Positions 47,036 to 56,904 are shown, counted from the stretch's first letter. The stretch: DNA of 64,000 nucleotides from Mesorhizobium sp. WSM4311 (GCF_002295115.1 NZ_NSFV01000013.1:1-64000), one strand, 5' to 3'. Notes: generated by a model not told the origin, from the sequence alone. Translations and numbers: made by a program.

Positions 47036-48205
47036 GTGCCTATGGTTGGCGTTGACAGGTTCAAGGAGATCGAGATCGAAGCGATGACTTGGCGCCGGTA
47101 CCTGCACGAGAATCCGGAGCTTGACTATCGGGTGAATGACACAGCGGCATTTGTGGCGGAAAAGCTGGCTTCCTTCGGGATTAACCACATCGAGTGCAGG
47201 ATAGCTGAAACCGGCGTGGTTGCGTTGATCCAAGGTCAACTCGGAGATGGGCCCACTATCGGGTTGCGGGCCGACATGGACGCTCTGCCTATACTCGAAG
47301 CTTCAGGCAAACCTTGGACGTCGAAAAGGTCCGGACAGATGCACGCGTGTGGTCACGACGGGCATACTGCAATGCTCCTTGGCGCCGCGAAATACCTCGC
47401 CGCGACCCGGAACTTCAAAGGGTCCGTTGCCCTGATCTTCCAACCTGCCGAGGAAGATGGCCGCGGCGGCCAAAGAATGGTCCAGGAGGGGATCATGGAC
47501 CGTTTCGGGATATCTCAGGTCTTTGGCATGCACAATTGGCCAGGCATGGAGGTTGGTGCGTTCGGCATTTGCGAAGGTTCGATTTTTGCCGCGCTCGACG
47601 AGTTCGATATTGTGGTCAAAGGCAGAGGGGGTCACGCGGCCGCTCCCCATCTGACAATTGACCCCGTCGTTGTTGCAGCTCAGATCATTTTAGGCTTGCA
47701 GACACTAGTCTCACGCAACACGGACCCCACCGAGTCCCTGGTGATCTCCGTCACAAAGCTGAACGCCGGACAAGCTTACAACATCATTCCCGAACGCGCG
47801 GAGATTGCCGGAACAGTCAGGACACTGTCACCGATTTTGCGCGACTTCGCTGAAAAACAGATTGAGGCGTGCGCGGAAAATATTGCACGCGCTTCCGGGG
47901 CGAAGGTCGAGTTTCAGCATCGCCGCCTGGAGCCCCTCACTGTCAATCATCCCGATCAAACGCGTCGGGCAACAGAGGTGGCGCGTGCTCTGGTCGGCCA
48001 TTCATCGGTGAACCCCAAAGTCAAACCTAGTTTGGGGTCAGAGGACTTCGCGTACATGCTAGAGGCGCGGCCGGGGGCATGTATACTGCTTGGAAATGGA
48101 TCGACTGCTGCTCTCCATAATCCAACCTACGACTTTAACGATGAAGCACTGCCATACGGCATTGGATACTGGGTCAACTTGGCCGAGGCTGCTCTAGCAC
48201 CATGA
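47036..48205 (+). CDS. M20D amidohydrolase (third M20 gene)
   Basis: 389 residues from GTG 47036 (an ATG two codons later at 47042 is equally possible). Motifs: WRRYLHENPELDYRVNDTAAFV, GLRADMDALPI, HACGHDGHTAML, IFQPAEEDGRGG, FGMHNWPG and LGSEDFAYMLEARPG. Closest in type to the gene at 16695 (hippurate/N-acetyl amino-acid hydrolases). It leads a plus-strand run with an ABC importer for a polyamine-like solute, a DoeB-like deacylase and mesaconate-pathway enzymes, so it probably removes an acyl group from the imported compound (inference). Cytoplasmic. Confidence 0.9.
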   Translation: MPMVGVDRFKEIEIEAMTWRRYLHENPELDYRVNDTAAFVAEKLASFGINHIECRIAETGVVALIQGQLGDGPTIGLRADMDALPILEASGKPWTSKRSGQMHACGHDGHTAMLLGAAKYLAATRNFKGSVALIFQPAEEDGRGGQRMVQEGIMDRFGISQVFGMHNWPGMEVGAFGICEGSIFAALDEFDIVVKGRGGHAAAPHLTIDPVVVAAQIILGLQTLVSRNTDPTESLVISVTKLNAGQAYNIIPERAEIAGTVRTLSPILRDFAEKQIEACAENIARASGAKVEFQHRRLEPLTVNHPDQTRRATEVARALVGHSSVNPKVKPSLGSEDFAYMLEARPGACILLGNGSTAALHNPTYDFNDEALPYGIGYWVNLAEAALAP

Positions 48206-48267
48206 CATTGTCCAAGCAAAACAACCTTGGCTAATCAAGGCTGAGATCACAAGAAGAGGGTAACGAC

Positions 48268-49374
48268 ATGAAATACGAAATAAATCGCCGACGATTGCTG
48301 CAGGCGACATCGACCGCCATGGCGGCTGGCGCTCTGTCTTCAATTGCGGGCCGCGTTGCGGCCCAAACACCCAACCAGATCAACGTAGTGCTAGGCGGCG
48401 GCGATTGGGGAAAGGCTAACATTGAGGCTTACGCTAAGCCATTTGAAGCTGAGACCGGTATCAAGGTCAACCCAATCACCGACGACATGGGTATGGGACA
48501 GGTCGAGTTGATGGTAAAATCGGGCAATGTCACGGTAGATGTCGGGGCGCTTACGCAAGGGTCCGGCTTGGTCGCAGCTAAGAAAGGAATTCTTGAAGAA
48601 ATTGATTACTCCTTGTTCAGGAAAGAAGAGCTAGACGGAATTTATGAATTTGCCAAGCAACCGTTTGGCGTGGCAAATTTGATTTACTCATATAATATGG
48701 TATATAGCACAGACGTATTCCCAGCTGATAAACCCCGGCCGACAAACTGGGCTGAATTCTGGGATGCTGATAAGTTTCCCGGCGTTCGCACCTTGGTGTC
48801 CGGCCAGTTTGGTTCAGAAGGACCCTGGGAAGAGGCCCTGTTAGCGGACGGTGTATCTCCCGATAAGCTCTACCCGATGGATATCGACCGGGTGTTTGCC
48901 AGTTTGGACAAAATAAAGCCGCACATCCGTAAGTGGTGGAGCAGCGGATCAGAGATTCAACAGATGTTGCATGATAAGGTCGTTGACATCGCTCAATCGT
49001 ATGACGGAAGAGCTCTACTGTTGATCGATCAGGGCGCCGCGACGGAGATCAATCGAAACCAGGCGAAGCTGCAGTGGGATTATTGGGTCATTCCAAAGGG
49101 TTCACCCAACGCGAAGGCTGCGCAGAAGTTTATCGAATTCGCCACTCGCGCGGAACGTCAGGCAGCATTTTGCCAATTGTTTCCTGAGGGACCAAGCAAC
49201 GGCAATGCGTTCAAACTTCTTCCCGAGAAAGTTGCGCGCAAGCTCCCTACCCACCCAGATTACATCAAGAGCAGCGTTTCCATCAACGGCAAATGGTACA
49301 ATGAGGTAGGCCCCAGCGGTGTTTCCAACACTGAGATGCTTATCCAGCGGTGGAATGAGTGGATCCTGCAGTAG
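48268..49374 (+). CDS. ABC transporter substrate-binding protein, spermidine/putrescine (PotD) type
   Basis: 368 residues. A twin-arginine leader (NRRRLLQATSTAMAAGALSS) with cleavage after RVAAQ-type sequence implies Tat export of a folded receptor. The mature protein follows SBP family 8/PotD: NQINVVLGGGDWGKANIEAYAKPFEAETGIKVN, VDVGALTQGSGLVAAKKGILEEIDYS, NLIYSYNMVYSTD, NWAEFWDADKFPGVRTL. Binds a polyamine-like or other cationic or opine-like solute. It is 62 bases after the M20 gene and upstream of its ATPase and permease genes. Confidence 0.92.
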   Translation: MKYEINRRRLLQATSTAMAAGALSSIAGRVAAQTPNQINVVLGGGDWGKANIEAYAKPFEAETGIKVNPITDDMGMGQVELMVKSGNVTVDVGALTQGSGLVAAKKGILEEIDYSLFRKEELDGIYEFAKQPFGVANLIYSYNMVYSTDVFPADKPRPTNWAEFWDADKFPGVRTLVSGQFGSEGPWEEALLADGVSPDKLYPMDIDRVFASLDKIKPHIRKWWSSGSEIQQMLHDKVVDIAQSYDGRALLLIDQGAATEINRNQAKLQWDYWVIPKGSPNAKAAQKFIEFATRAERQAAFCQLFPEGPSNGNAFKLLPEKVARKLPTHPDYIKSSVSINGKWYNEVGPSGVSNTEMLIQRWNEWILQ

Positions 49375-49509
49375 GGTTGGTTGAAGTGCGAAAGTCCGGT
49401 CGGGGTAACTCCATACCGGGCTAAAGTCGAAACTGATGCTGAAAATGTGACGGGGAGCGGGGTAGCCCACTAGCCTCTCCGCTCACGGCATCGGGTACGA
49501 CGGCAGAAG

Positions 49510-49524
49510 GTACGGCAAATGCCT
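49510..49524. promoter_or_regulatory. Candidate operator GTACGGCAAATGCCT
   Basis: Same 15-mer as 22216-22230 except one base, with the inverted repeat GGCA-AA-TGCC. It lies 34 bases upstream of the PotA-type ATPase start. Confidence 0.45.
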
Positions 49525-49558
49525 GCTAATGCACGCCAGCGATGGTGGAGGAGCCACA

Positions 49559-50653
49559 GTGAACATGCACGCAATGAATACCGCCCCCCGTTCGGAAGTT
49601 GACGCTGCAGATGTGAACCAATCGGTGCCACAAATTCAGTTCAGCAGTGTTACCAAGATGTACGGGAGTGTTCCGGCGGTCAGGGATCTGTCGCTGACCG
49701 TGCGTCGCGGCGAGTTCTTGACGATTCTCGGCCCGAGCGGCTCGGGTAAGACCACTACCCTGATGCTCTTGGCCGGCTTTGAGGCCCCGAGTTCGGGTGA
49801 TATTATGATCGCCGGCCATTCAGTGGCTTCGGTCCCGTCCTACCGGCGCGATCAAGGAATTGTGTTCCAGAGCTATGCGCTGTTCCCGCATCTCACAGTG
49901 GCTCGAAACCTGGAATTCCCTCTCGAAATGCGGGGCATGGCTCCCGATCAGAGGAAGGTTCGGGTAGCCCGTATGCTTGAGCGCGTGCATCTAGGGGAAT
50001 TCGGCGGTCGCATGCCATCCCAATTGAGTGGCGGTCAGCAGCAGCGCGTGGCGCTAGCCCGCGCGCTGATTGCCGATCCACCCTTCCTATTACTTGATGA
50101 ACCGCTTGGCGCACTCGACCGTAACCTGCGTGAGCAGATGCAGATCGAGATGAAGAGCTTGCACAAGGAGTTCGGTATCACGACGGTGTGCGTTACGCAT
50201 GACCAGGAGGAGGCGCTTACTCTGTCAGACCGGATTGTTGTAATGCGCGCAGGACGTGTCGAGCAAATCGATACACCAGAGGCCCTCTATGATCGGCCAT
50301 CATCGTGCTTTGTCGCTAAATTTCTGGGTGAGGCGAACATTCTCGAGGATGCCTTGTTGCTGGCCAGAGGGGGCAACGCGCCGCAAATCGGCACCGTTGC
50401 GATGATAAGGCCAGAGCGCATCAGTGTACTTCCGAAGACTGCGGAGTGGGCTCAAACGGACCAGCGGCAATATGTTGCCGGTGCGGTCGACGATATGATT
50501 TTTGCCGGCCCTCTGCGAAAATACCATGTTCGCGTTGGCAACAATGTTCTCATCGTCCGGGAACATGTCGCGGCAGACCAACCTGTTTTCCAGCCAGGCG
50601 AGGAGGTTTGCCTCACGTGGCTGCGGTCAGACATTCGCTTCGTTTCGCCATAA
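49559..50653 (+). CDS. ABC transporter ATP-binding protein (PotA type)
   Basis: About 364 residues. The GTG at 49559 is chosen for GGAGGAG upstream; an ATG at 49565 is possible. Walker A GPSGSGKTT, Q-loop VFQSYALFPHLTV, signature LSGGQQQR, Walker B FLLLDEPLGALD, switch VTHDQEEA. A C-terminal TOBE domain (about 290-364) is typical of polyamine and iron importers. Works with the PotD-like receptor and the fused permease that follows. Confidence 0.92.
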   Translation: MNMHAMNTAPRSEVDAADVNQSVPQIQFSSVTKMYGSVPAVRDLSLTVRRGEFLTILGPSGSGKTTTLMLLAGFEAPSSGDIMIAGHSVASVPSYRRDQGIVFQSYALFPHLTVARNLEFPLEMRGMAPDQRKVRVARMLERVHLGEFGGRMPSQLSGGQQQRVALARALIADPPFLLLDEPLGALDRNLREQMQIEMKSLHKEFGITTVCVTHDQEEALTLSDRIVVMRAGRVEQIDTPEALYDRPSSCFVAKFLGEANILEDALLLARGGNAPQIGTVAMIRPERISVLPKTAEWAQTDQRQYVAGAVDDMIFAGPLRKYHVRVGNNVLIVREHVAADQPVFQPGEEVCLTWLRSDIRFVSP

Positions 50654-50673
50654 GCGATTGATAAGGGATATCC

Positions 50674-52452
50674 ATGAAGCTTTTGCGCAGAATGGCCAAG
50701 GTGCCACTTGGGTTAACCGCGCCCGCGTTCGCGCTTTTGCTTGTGGTTTTCGGTGCCCCTATAACCTTGCTTTTCCTAAGCAGTGTCAATGCCCCCGATT
50801 TCTCGTTCCAATACTACGGAGCGTTTTTCGCCCAGCCAGCTAATGTGCGGGTGCTCTTTCAAACGATAGAAATAAGTCTGGTCGCAACTGCCATCTGCTT
50901 AATCGTAGGCTATCCAACCGCGTATCTGATCGTCACGGCATCCAAGACTCTGCGCATGACGCTCATCGCTCTCGTGATCATCCCCTATTTGACCAGTGGG
51001 CTGGCGCGTACCTACGCATGGATTGTTATTCTTGGGGATCGCGGGGTCATCAACAACATCTTGCTGGACGTCGGATTGATCGATCGACCTCTGCAACTCA
51101 TCTATAACCGAACCGCGGTCTATATTGGCATGGTCCACATCATGCTGCCGATGATGATACTTCCCTTGGTTAGTGCGATGATGGGGATCGATCGGTCCTT
51201 GATGGCTGCTGCACGCAGTATGGGAGCGGGACCTTTCACCGCTTTCAGGCGTGTATTTCTCCCCCTTAGCATTCCAGGCGCACGGAGTGGCTCGCTCCTA
51301 GTTTTTGTGTTCTGCCTAGGATTCTATATCACGCCGGCGGCACTTGGGGGATTGCGCGATGCCATGCTTTCAACCTTCATTGCGGCCGAGGTGAATAGCT
51401 CGTTCGATATTCCGCGCATTGCCGCTGCGTCCTTCATCCTTCTCGGGTTTGCCATTGTGGTGCTTTCCATGGTCGGGCTTGACCTCTCCGGCAAACAAGA
51501 GCAAAGCCAAACTCGAGCTCCGAAGGGCTCGATGTCCCGACTACCCATTGTTCTTGTTATCAAACGAAACTTCAGCGAAATTCTGCGTCCCTATCGTGTC
51601 AAACGGTGGACGGGACGGCGCTACGTGCCTGGGGCGGAAAGGCGATGGCCTAAAGTCGTCGCGATCGTTTTTATCGTTTTGGTGATGGCCTTTCTTTTAT
51701 TCCCAGGGATAATCGTTGTCATCATGTCGTTCAGTTCCGGGGCATTTTTGCAATTTCCGCCTTCGGGCCTGTCGCTTCAATGGTATCGCTCGTTTTTCGG
51801 CGATGCATCTTGGAGCGGAGCAGCTTGGACCAGCGTCGAGATTGGTGTCGAGGTAGCTGTTATTTCTACTCTATTGGGAACACTTGCTGCTTTCGGATTG
51901 AGCCGAATAAGCGCAAGACTTCGCGGCGTGCTGACAATGATCATAATCACGCCTATCACCTTTCCAGTTATCGTGGTCGGTATCGCGACTTATCTGGGTC
52001 TCATCCAGATTGGTCTAATCGGCACAAAGGGTGGTATCGCCCTCGCTCACAGTATCGGCGCTGTTGGAATTGTGGTGGTGATCGTTTCTGCGACGTTGGC
52101 CAACTTCGATCGGACGTTAGAGCAGGCGGCCAAGAGTATGCGTGCCGGACCACTGCAAACGTTTTTTCGCGTAACACTGCCGTTAATCAGGCCGGGAGTG
52201 ATCGGCGGCGCCATGTTCGCATTCCTCCAGTCATTCGATGAAGCGGTCATAACGTCTTTGGTCGGCGGTCTGTCGGTGCGGACGTTGCCCTTGAAGATGC
52301 TGGAGAATATCCGCCACCAAATCGACCCGACGATTGCTGCAGTCGCTTCTCTTTTGATGCTTCTGCCTTTAATCTGGATGCTTGTCCTCTATGCCGTCTG
52401 GTGGCGTTCTCGACCGAGCATGCAGCGAACATTACAGGAAGCCGCTGCCTAA
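50674..52452 (+). CDS. Fused ABC permease (PotB-PotC in one polypeptide)
   Basis: 592 residues with two BPD_transp_1 domains. The first spans about 1-285 with the loop ARSMGAGPFTAFRRVFLPLSIPG, the second about 320-592 with AKSMRAGPLQTFFRVTLPLIRPG. They are joined by a hydrophilic linker (GKQEQSQTRAPKGSMSRLP to RRWPKVV). Polyamine-type importers usually use two separate permease genes; here they are fused, so one chain supplies both halves of the channel. Inner membrane; 20 bases after the ATPase gene. Confidence 0.92.
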   Translation: MKLLRRMAKVPLGLTAPAFALLLVVFGAPITLLFLSSVNAPDFSFQYYGAFFAQPANVRVLFQTIEISLVATAICLIVGYPTAYLIVTASKTLRMTLIALVIIPYLTSGLARTYAWIVILGDRGVINNILLDVGLIDRPLQLIYNRTAVYIGMVHIMLPMMILPLVSAMMGIDRSLMAAARSMGAGPFTAFRRVFLPLSIPGARSGSLLVFVFCLGFYITPAALGGLRDAMLSTFIAAEVNSSFDIPRIAAASFILLGFAIVVLSMVGLDLSGKQEQSQTRAPKGSMSRLPIVLVIKRNFSEILRPYRVKRWTGRRYVPGAERRWPKVVAIVFIVLVMAFLLFPGIIVVIMSFSSGAFLQFPPSGLSLQWYRSFFGDASWSGAAWTSVEIGVEVAVISTLLGTLAAFGLSRISARLRGVLTMIIITPITFPVIVVGIATYLGLIQIGLIGTKGGIALAHSIGAVGIVVVIVSATLANFDRTLEQAAKSMRAGPLQTFFRVTLPLIRPGVIGGAMFAFLQSFDEAVITSLVGGLSVRTLPLKMLENIRHQIDPTIAAVASLLMLLPLIWMLVLYAVWWRSRPSMQRTLQEAAA

Positions 52453-53038
52453 CTGGCGTGGCAGATCCACTTCCTGATGATGCGTCCGACCTATTCCTAC
52501 GGACTGGCGACAAGCATCTGTTCGGGGCTTCAACGGGCGGATAAAATGGCCACCTGGTCCAAAACGGAAACCAGTAAAGCTCTTGCAATTATCATCTGGC
52601 ACATGCGGATCAAGGATTCGGACTATGTCTGGGATCGGCCGGCCTTGCTCGCCAGCAAGCTCAGACCTGCCGATCCTCTTGCTGCGCGCCAGGATGGAAT
52701 TCGAGGTCAACGGCGCTGACCGGATCGCACAGATCCTTCGCCCGTCTGAACAACGAACAGCTAGCCAACGTCAACCGGCTGATCGCGCGATTTCTGAAAT
52801 CGGCTACCCACCGCGACTTTGACCTTCCTCCTCCCTTAGTGCACCGGGATCAAGGTGACGAACCAAGGGACAGGTCAGCAGAGCGAGCCCTGGTCATCTG
52901 AAAACGCGATGGTGCCGTCTCGGACATTATATTGGCGAAGTGGTGACCGCGTGTGCATAGTTCCAGGCGAAAAAAATAGCCGTGTACAAGACCATATGCC
53001 CGGTCAAAGTCGCCAGATCACCCGCAATAGGTTAAGCA
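52453..53038. other. Intergenic region with a possible IS110 C-terminal scrap
   Basis: About 590 bases. The plus strand near 52570-52700 reads SKALAIIIWHMRIKDSDYVWDRPALLASKLR, which resembles the last residues of some IS110/IS116 transposases. It is short, so low confidence. No intact gene. Confidence 0.35.
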
Positions 53039-54034
53039 ATGAACGAAGCACCACATCTTACGTTTGATCTCGATGCGCATGGCGTGAGCAGAGGACACCT
53101 CGTTGTGCCGGGAGGCGCCGACCATGAAGAGTTCTCGCTTCCGGTTTTTAGTCTTAATAAGGGCGATGGACCGCGCCTTCTTATCACCGGTGGGAATCAT
53201 GGCAATGAAATGGAGGGGCCATTAGTCGCGCGGCGGCTTATCGAGTGGCTGCCACAAGCGCAAACCAGTGGTAGGATCATCGTGCTGCCAGTGCTTAATC
53301 CATTGGCAGTTCAAGCATGGAGCCGCAATACTCCGCTTGATGGTTTGAATCTGAACCGCGTGTTTCCGGGCCGTGCCGACGGGTCTGTTACGGAACGAAT
53401 CGCGGATGCGGTTTCACGCGTATTGTTGCCAAATGCCGACATCGTTTTCGATCTGCACAGCTTCGGCCCAACGTGGGATTTTCCCCCGGCGGTCATCACG
53501 CATCCAATTGCTGATGCGGATCTCATGGCTAAGACGCTCGCAATGGCAGCGGCATTTAAGCTGCCCGTAACATTGCTCTGGCAACATGACGACACGGCTG
53601 GGATGTTCGACAGTTGGGCACATAGCCTAGGGAAGGTATTCGTTTGCGCGGAATTCGGCGGTGGTACGGTTAGCGCAGAAGCTCTAGCGATTTATGAAGC
53701 TGGAGTTCGCAACGCGCTCGTTATGCTTGGACTCGTCGAAGGAAAAGTCGAGGACGTGTCTTTCCGTAACAAAAGGTCCAGTCAGACCCTTGAGACGCTG
53801 ATATCAGACGAGTTGAAATCGCCCGCGCAGGGTATCTTCGAACCTCGCTGCTCTGTGTTGGATGAAGTGAGGTCGGGAGATCTTATAGGTATCCTACACT
53901 CTATGGATTCTGTTTCCGCTCCGTCCATTGACATCCGAGCGCCTGGGCCATCAATCGTCCTAGCCATAGGATCGGGCGCGCATGTCGACCGCAATGAAGG
54001 GGTAGCCATCCTTGCGCGGCCGCTGCATAACTAG
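53039..54034 (+). CDS. Succinylglutamate desuccinylase/aspartoacylase-family deacylase (DoeB/EutE-like)
   Basis: 331 residues. Zinc ligands are visible: His and Glu in GGNHGNEMEG, and His in VFDLHSFG. Further family parts are LPVLNPLAVQAW, LDGLNLNRVFPG and FVCAEFGGGTVS. The N-terminus HGVSRGHLVVPGGADHE and the C-terminal PAQGIFEPRCSVLDEVRSGDLIG match DoeB-type proteins, which remove the acetyl group of N-acetyl-2,4-diaminobutyrate after DoeA action. Here it is separated from the DoeA-like genes by 10-30 kb and sits with a polyamine-type importer. Substrate is therefore uncertain: N-acetyl diamino acid or another N-acyl amino acid. Confidence 0.85.
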   Translation: MNEAPHLTFDLDAHGVSRGHLVVPGGADHEEFSLPVFSLNKGDGPRLLITGGNHGNEMEGPLVARRLIEWLPQAQTSGRIIVLPVLNPLAVQAWSRNTPLDGLNLNRVFPGRADGSVTERIADAVSRVLLPNADIVFDLHSFGPTWDFPPAVITHPIADADLMAKTLAMAAAFKLPVTLLWQHDDTAGMFDSWAHSLGKVFVCAEFGGGTVSAEALAIYEAGVRNALVMLGLVEGKVEDVSFRNKRSSQTLETLISDELKSPAQGIFEPRCSVLDEVRSGDLIGILHSMDSVSAPSIDIRAPGPSIVLAIGSGAHVDRNEGVAILARPLHN

Positions 54035-54463
54035 AGGTACAGATTAGCCGCGCCTTGGCCAGCTGTAGTAACTCCGGTATGAAGGCACTGGCCTCGACTG
54101 GAGCTTATAGGCCAGCTCCTCGGATCGATCAGCGGCTGATCCTGTCTTCCAAAATCATGCCAAAAAGATTGCTTGATCCTTGATCGCTTGGTTTATACTA
54201 ACCATGGTTGAAAGTGGCGGTCCGAGATGGGAGCTGGCCGGACGGATTGATCGCCTAGCTTCTGTTATGGAAGCAGGGGCGACGATCCGGCGCACCGCGA
54301 CCAAGAGGGGAGGCGGACGGTGCCGTCCCCGCTGACGCCCGTAAAACAACTTTATCGTATCTTAAAACGAGATGGGCACGTTCGGGGCTTTATATTGGCA
54401 AAACCGATTCCGAACGGGGCATAACTTAGGACAGAGCGCGCAAATCCGGCCGCAGCTCATAGC
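54035..54463. other. Intergenic region before methylaspartate ammonia-lyase
   Basis: About 430 bases. No gene recognised. A candidate promoter region for the mesaconate-pathway genes. Confidence 0.4.
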
Positions 54464-55741
54464 TTGGCCAAACTCGAGTATAATTCAGTGCAGATCAAAG
54501 ACGTCATTCTCACGCCCGGCAACGGCGCCTTCTTTTATGACGATCAAGCTGCCATTAGGGCAGGGGTTGGCCAGGACGGTTTTGTTTACGTCGGCGAGCC
54601 ATTGACGCCCGGCTTCCGTGATATCCGTGTTCCGGCAGCTTGCTTAAGCGTCGGGCTTGTCCTGGAAGACGATATGGTCGCCTGGGGCGATATGATGGGA
54701 GTGCAATACTCAGGGGCTGGCGGGCGTGACCCCCTGTTTGACGTCGGAGCCATCATGGATCTCACGTCACGTGTTGTTGTCCCGCGGCTCTTAAACATTG
54801 ATGCGTCCAGCTTTTTGACAGCCTGCTCCAGTGTCTTCGATCTCCATACTGGGAAACGACTCCCACTATGCATCGAATATGGGGTCAGCCAAGCCCTTTT
54901 AAGCGCTGCTGCCCATGCTGCGCGTCGTACCATGGCGGAGGTGGTTTGTTCGGAATTTTGCCTATCCATGCCGCATCGTCGTGTCCCAATTTATTGCCAG
55001 AGCGGTGATGCGCGCGAAATCAATGTCGATAAAATGATCCTGAAGGGGGTGGATGTGATCCCGCATGGCCTCATCAACTCGCGTAGCAAATTCGGCGTTG
55101 GGGGAGAAACCTTTCTGGATTTCGTCAAATGGGTGGCGCACCGCGTCAAGCAAATCGGCCAACCAGACTATTCTCCGGTGCTGCATTTCGATGTGTACGG
55201 CTGGATCGGTATGGAGATCGGGCTCGACGTCCAGCGCATCGCCGACTTCATCAGTAAGGTTGCTGACGCGGTTCCGGAGTTCACGGTGAATATCGAATCG
55301 CCAGCCGACTTCGGGTCTACGCCGGCGCAGGTCGAAAATTACGGGCAGATCGTCGGCATTCTGAATGCGCGCGCGTCACGTGCGCGCATCGTTGTCGATG
55401 AACGCTGCAACACCTTAGAGGATGTGCGTCTGTTTGCGGAGGCTAAGGCGACCCATCTCGTGCAGATCAAGACGCCGGACGTGGGCTCGATCGCCGACAG
55501 CGCCCGTGCGGTGCTTCTGTGCAAAGAGAACAACGTGGACGCCTATGTGGGAGGCAGCTGCAGCGAGACGGATCTCTCCGCGCGAGCGACGGTTCACATT
55601 TCGGTGGCAACACAGGCGGACATGATGCTCGCGAAGCCTGGCATGGGCATCGACGAAGGTCTTTCCATTGTAGGCAACGAACAAAATCGGTTGCTCGCCA
55701 TGCTTGATCGGCGTCGGGCACAAAACCTGAAAGCCGCGTAG
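54464..55741 (+). CDS. Methylaspartate ammonia-lyase
   Basis: Up to 425 residues (TTG at 54464; a GTG at 54488 would fit the family N-terminus QIKDVILTPG just as well). Enolase-superfamily enzyme that eliminates ammonia from 3-methylaspartate to give mesaconate. Motifs: GAFFYDDQAAIRAG, IPIYCQ-like VPIYCQSGD, HFDVYGWIG, VNIESPADFGS, VVDERCNT for metal ligands, and catalytic Lys336 in VQIKTPDVGS. Full length. Eleven bases before the CoA-transferase gene, so co-expressed. Glutamate mutase, which makes 3-methylaspartate from glutamate in clostridia, is not in the window; the amino acid may instead be freed from an imported conjugate (inference). Confidence 0.92.
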   Translation: MAKLEYNSVQIKDVILTPGNGAFFYDDQAAIRAGVGQDGFVYVGEPLTPGFRDIRVPAACLSVGLVLEDDMVAWGDMMGVQYSGAGGRDPLFDVGAIMDLTSRVVVPRLLNIDASSFLTACSSVFDLHTGKRLPLCIEYGVSQALLSAAAHAARRTMAEVVCSEFCLSMPHRRVPIYCQSGDAREINVDKMILKGVDVIPHGLINSRSKFGVGGETFLDFVKWVAHRVKQIGQPDYSPVLHFDVYGWIGMEIGLDVQRIADFISKVADAVPEFTVNIESPADFGSTPAQVENYGQIVGILNARASRARIVVDERCNTLEDVRLFAEAKATHLVQIKTPDVGSIADSARAVLLCKENNVDAYVGGSCSETDLSARATVHISVATQADMMLAKPGMGIDEGLSIVGNEQNRLLAMLDRRRAQNLKAA

Positions 55742-55752
55742 GAAGCGCCCTG

Positions 55753-56904
55753 ATGCTAAACAGTCTCAAGGACATCACGGTTGTGGCGGTCGAACAGGCC
55801 GTTGCAGCTCCCTACGCATCGTCTCGCCTTGCTGACGCAGGCGCCCGGGTGATCAAGGTCGAAAGGCCCGAAGGGGACTTTGCCCGAAACTACGACAAGC
55901 TGGTGCGGGGGCAGAGCGCGTACTTCGTCTGGCTCAACCGGGGTAAGGAGTCGGTCTGTCTAGACCTGAGGTTGGAGGCGGATCGCGCCGTCCTCGACAC
56001 GCTCATTGCCAGTGCTGATGTCTTCATCCAGAATCTAAAGCCGGGCAGCATAGAAAAACTGGGGTTCGCGTCCGCTGATCTGCGTCGACGATATCCGCGG
56101 CTGATCACCTGCGACATTTCTGGTTTCGGGGAGTCAGGGCCGTATTCCCATTTGAAGGCCTACGATCTGATCGTCCAGGCCGAAACAGGTCTATGCGCTA
56201 TCACCGGCAACCAACAGGGGCCTGCGCGTGTAGGGGTCTCGGTTTGCGATATCTCGGCGGGCATGACAGCGCACAGCGCCATTCTTCAGGCACTGTACCA
56301 CCGCGAGGTCACCGGCGAAGGGACCAGCATCCAGGTGTCACTGTTTGATGCCGTCGCCGACTGGATGAACGTGCCGGTTTTGCAAAATGATTACAGCGGC
56401 TACCAGACGGTACGCGCAGGCGTGAAACACCCGTCGCTCGCGCCGTATGGTGCCTATCGCTGTGCCGACGGCAAAGAGGTCATCTTTTCGGTTCAGAATG
56501 ACCGCGAATGGGTGAATTTCTGCGAGAAATTCCTGAAGCAGTCCGGGCTCACACGCGCACCTGGTTTTGCTGACAATATGGAGCGCCTCGCTCATCGTGC
56601 GCAACTTGATGAGATCATTGAACAGCGGTTTTTTGAACTATCCTGCCACGATGCGATGCAGGAGCTCGAGGCGGCCGGCCTGGCATATGGCCGACTGAAC
56701 GAAGTGGTGGATGTTTCAAAGCATCCACACATTCGCAGGGTGCAGGTTGGAACACCCGATGGAGCCGTCGAGACGATAGCGCCGGCGGCGATTTTCAACT
56801 CGGAGCTCCCCTCGCTTCGCCCAGTCCCGGCTCTTGGCTCTCATACCGAGGCTGTCCGCGAGGAGGTGCGGGCGCTTTTGCGCGAAAGAGCCGCGTCAGC
56901 GTGA
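55753..56904 (+). CDS. Class III CoA-transferase (CaiB/BaiF family), probable mesaconate CoA-transferase
   Basis: 383 residues. Family features: GARVIKVERPEGDFAR, FVWLNRGKESVCLDL, DVFIQNLKPGSIEKLGF, ITCDISGFGESGPYS and the active-site Asp166 in VSVCDISAGM. Transfers CoA between carboxylates. Between methylaspartate ammonia-lyase and a CitE-like lyase, the natural acceptor is mesaconate, giving mesaconyl-CoA. This assignment is from context; the family also serves itaconate, formate and carnitine. The ATG at 55753 follows AGGAAGCGCC. Confidence 0.88.
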   Translation: MLNSLKDITVVAVEQAVAAPYASSRLADAGARVIKVERPEGDFARNYDKLVRGQSAYFVWLNRGKESVCLDLRLEADRAVLDTLIASADVFIQNLKPGSIEKLGFASADLRRRYPRLITCDISGFGESGPYSHLKAYDLIVQAETGLCAITGNQQGPARVGVSVCDISAGMTAHSAILQALYHREVTGEGTSIQVSLFDAVADWMNVPVLQNDYSGYQTVRAGVKHPSLAPYGAYRCADGKEVIFSVQNDREWVNFCEKFLKQSGLTRAPGFADNMERLAHRAQLDEIIEQRFFELSCHDAMQELEAAGLAYGRLNEVVDVSKHPHIRRVQVGTPDGAVETIAPAAIFNSELPSLRPVPALGSHTEAVREEVRALLRERAASA

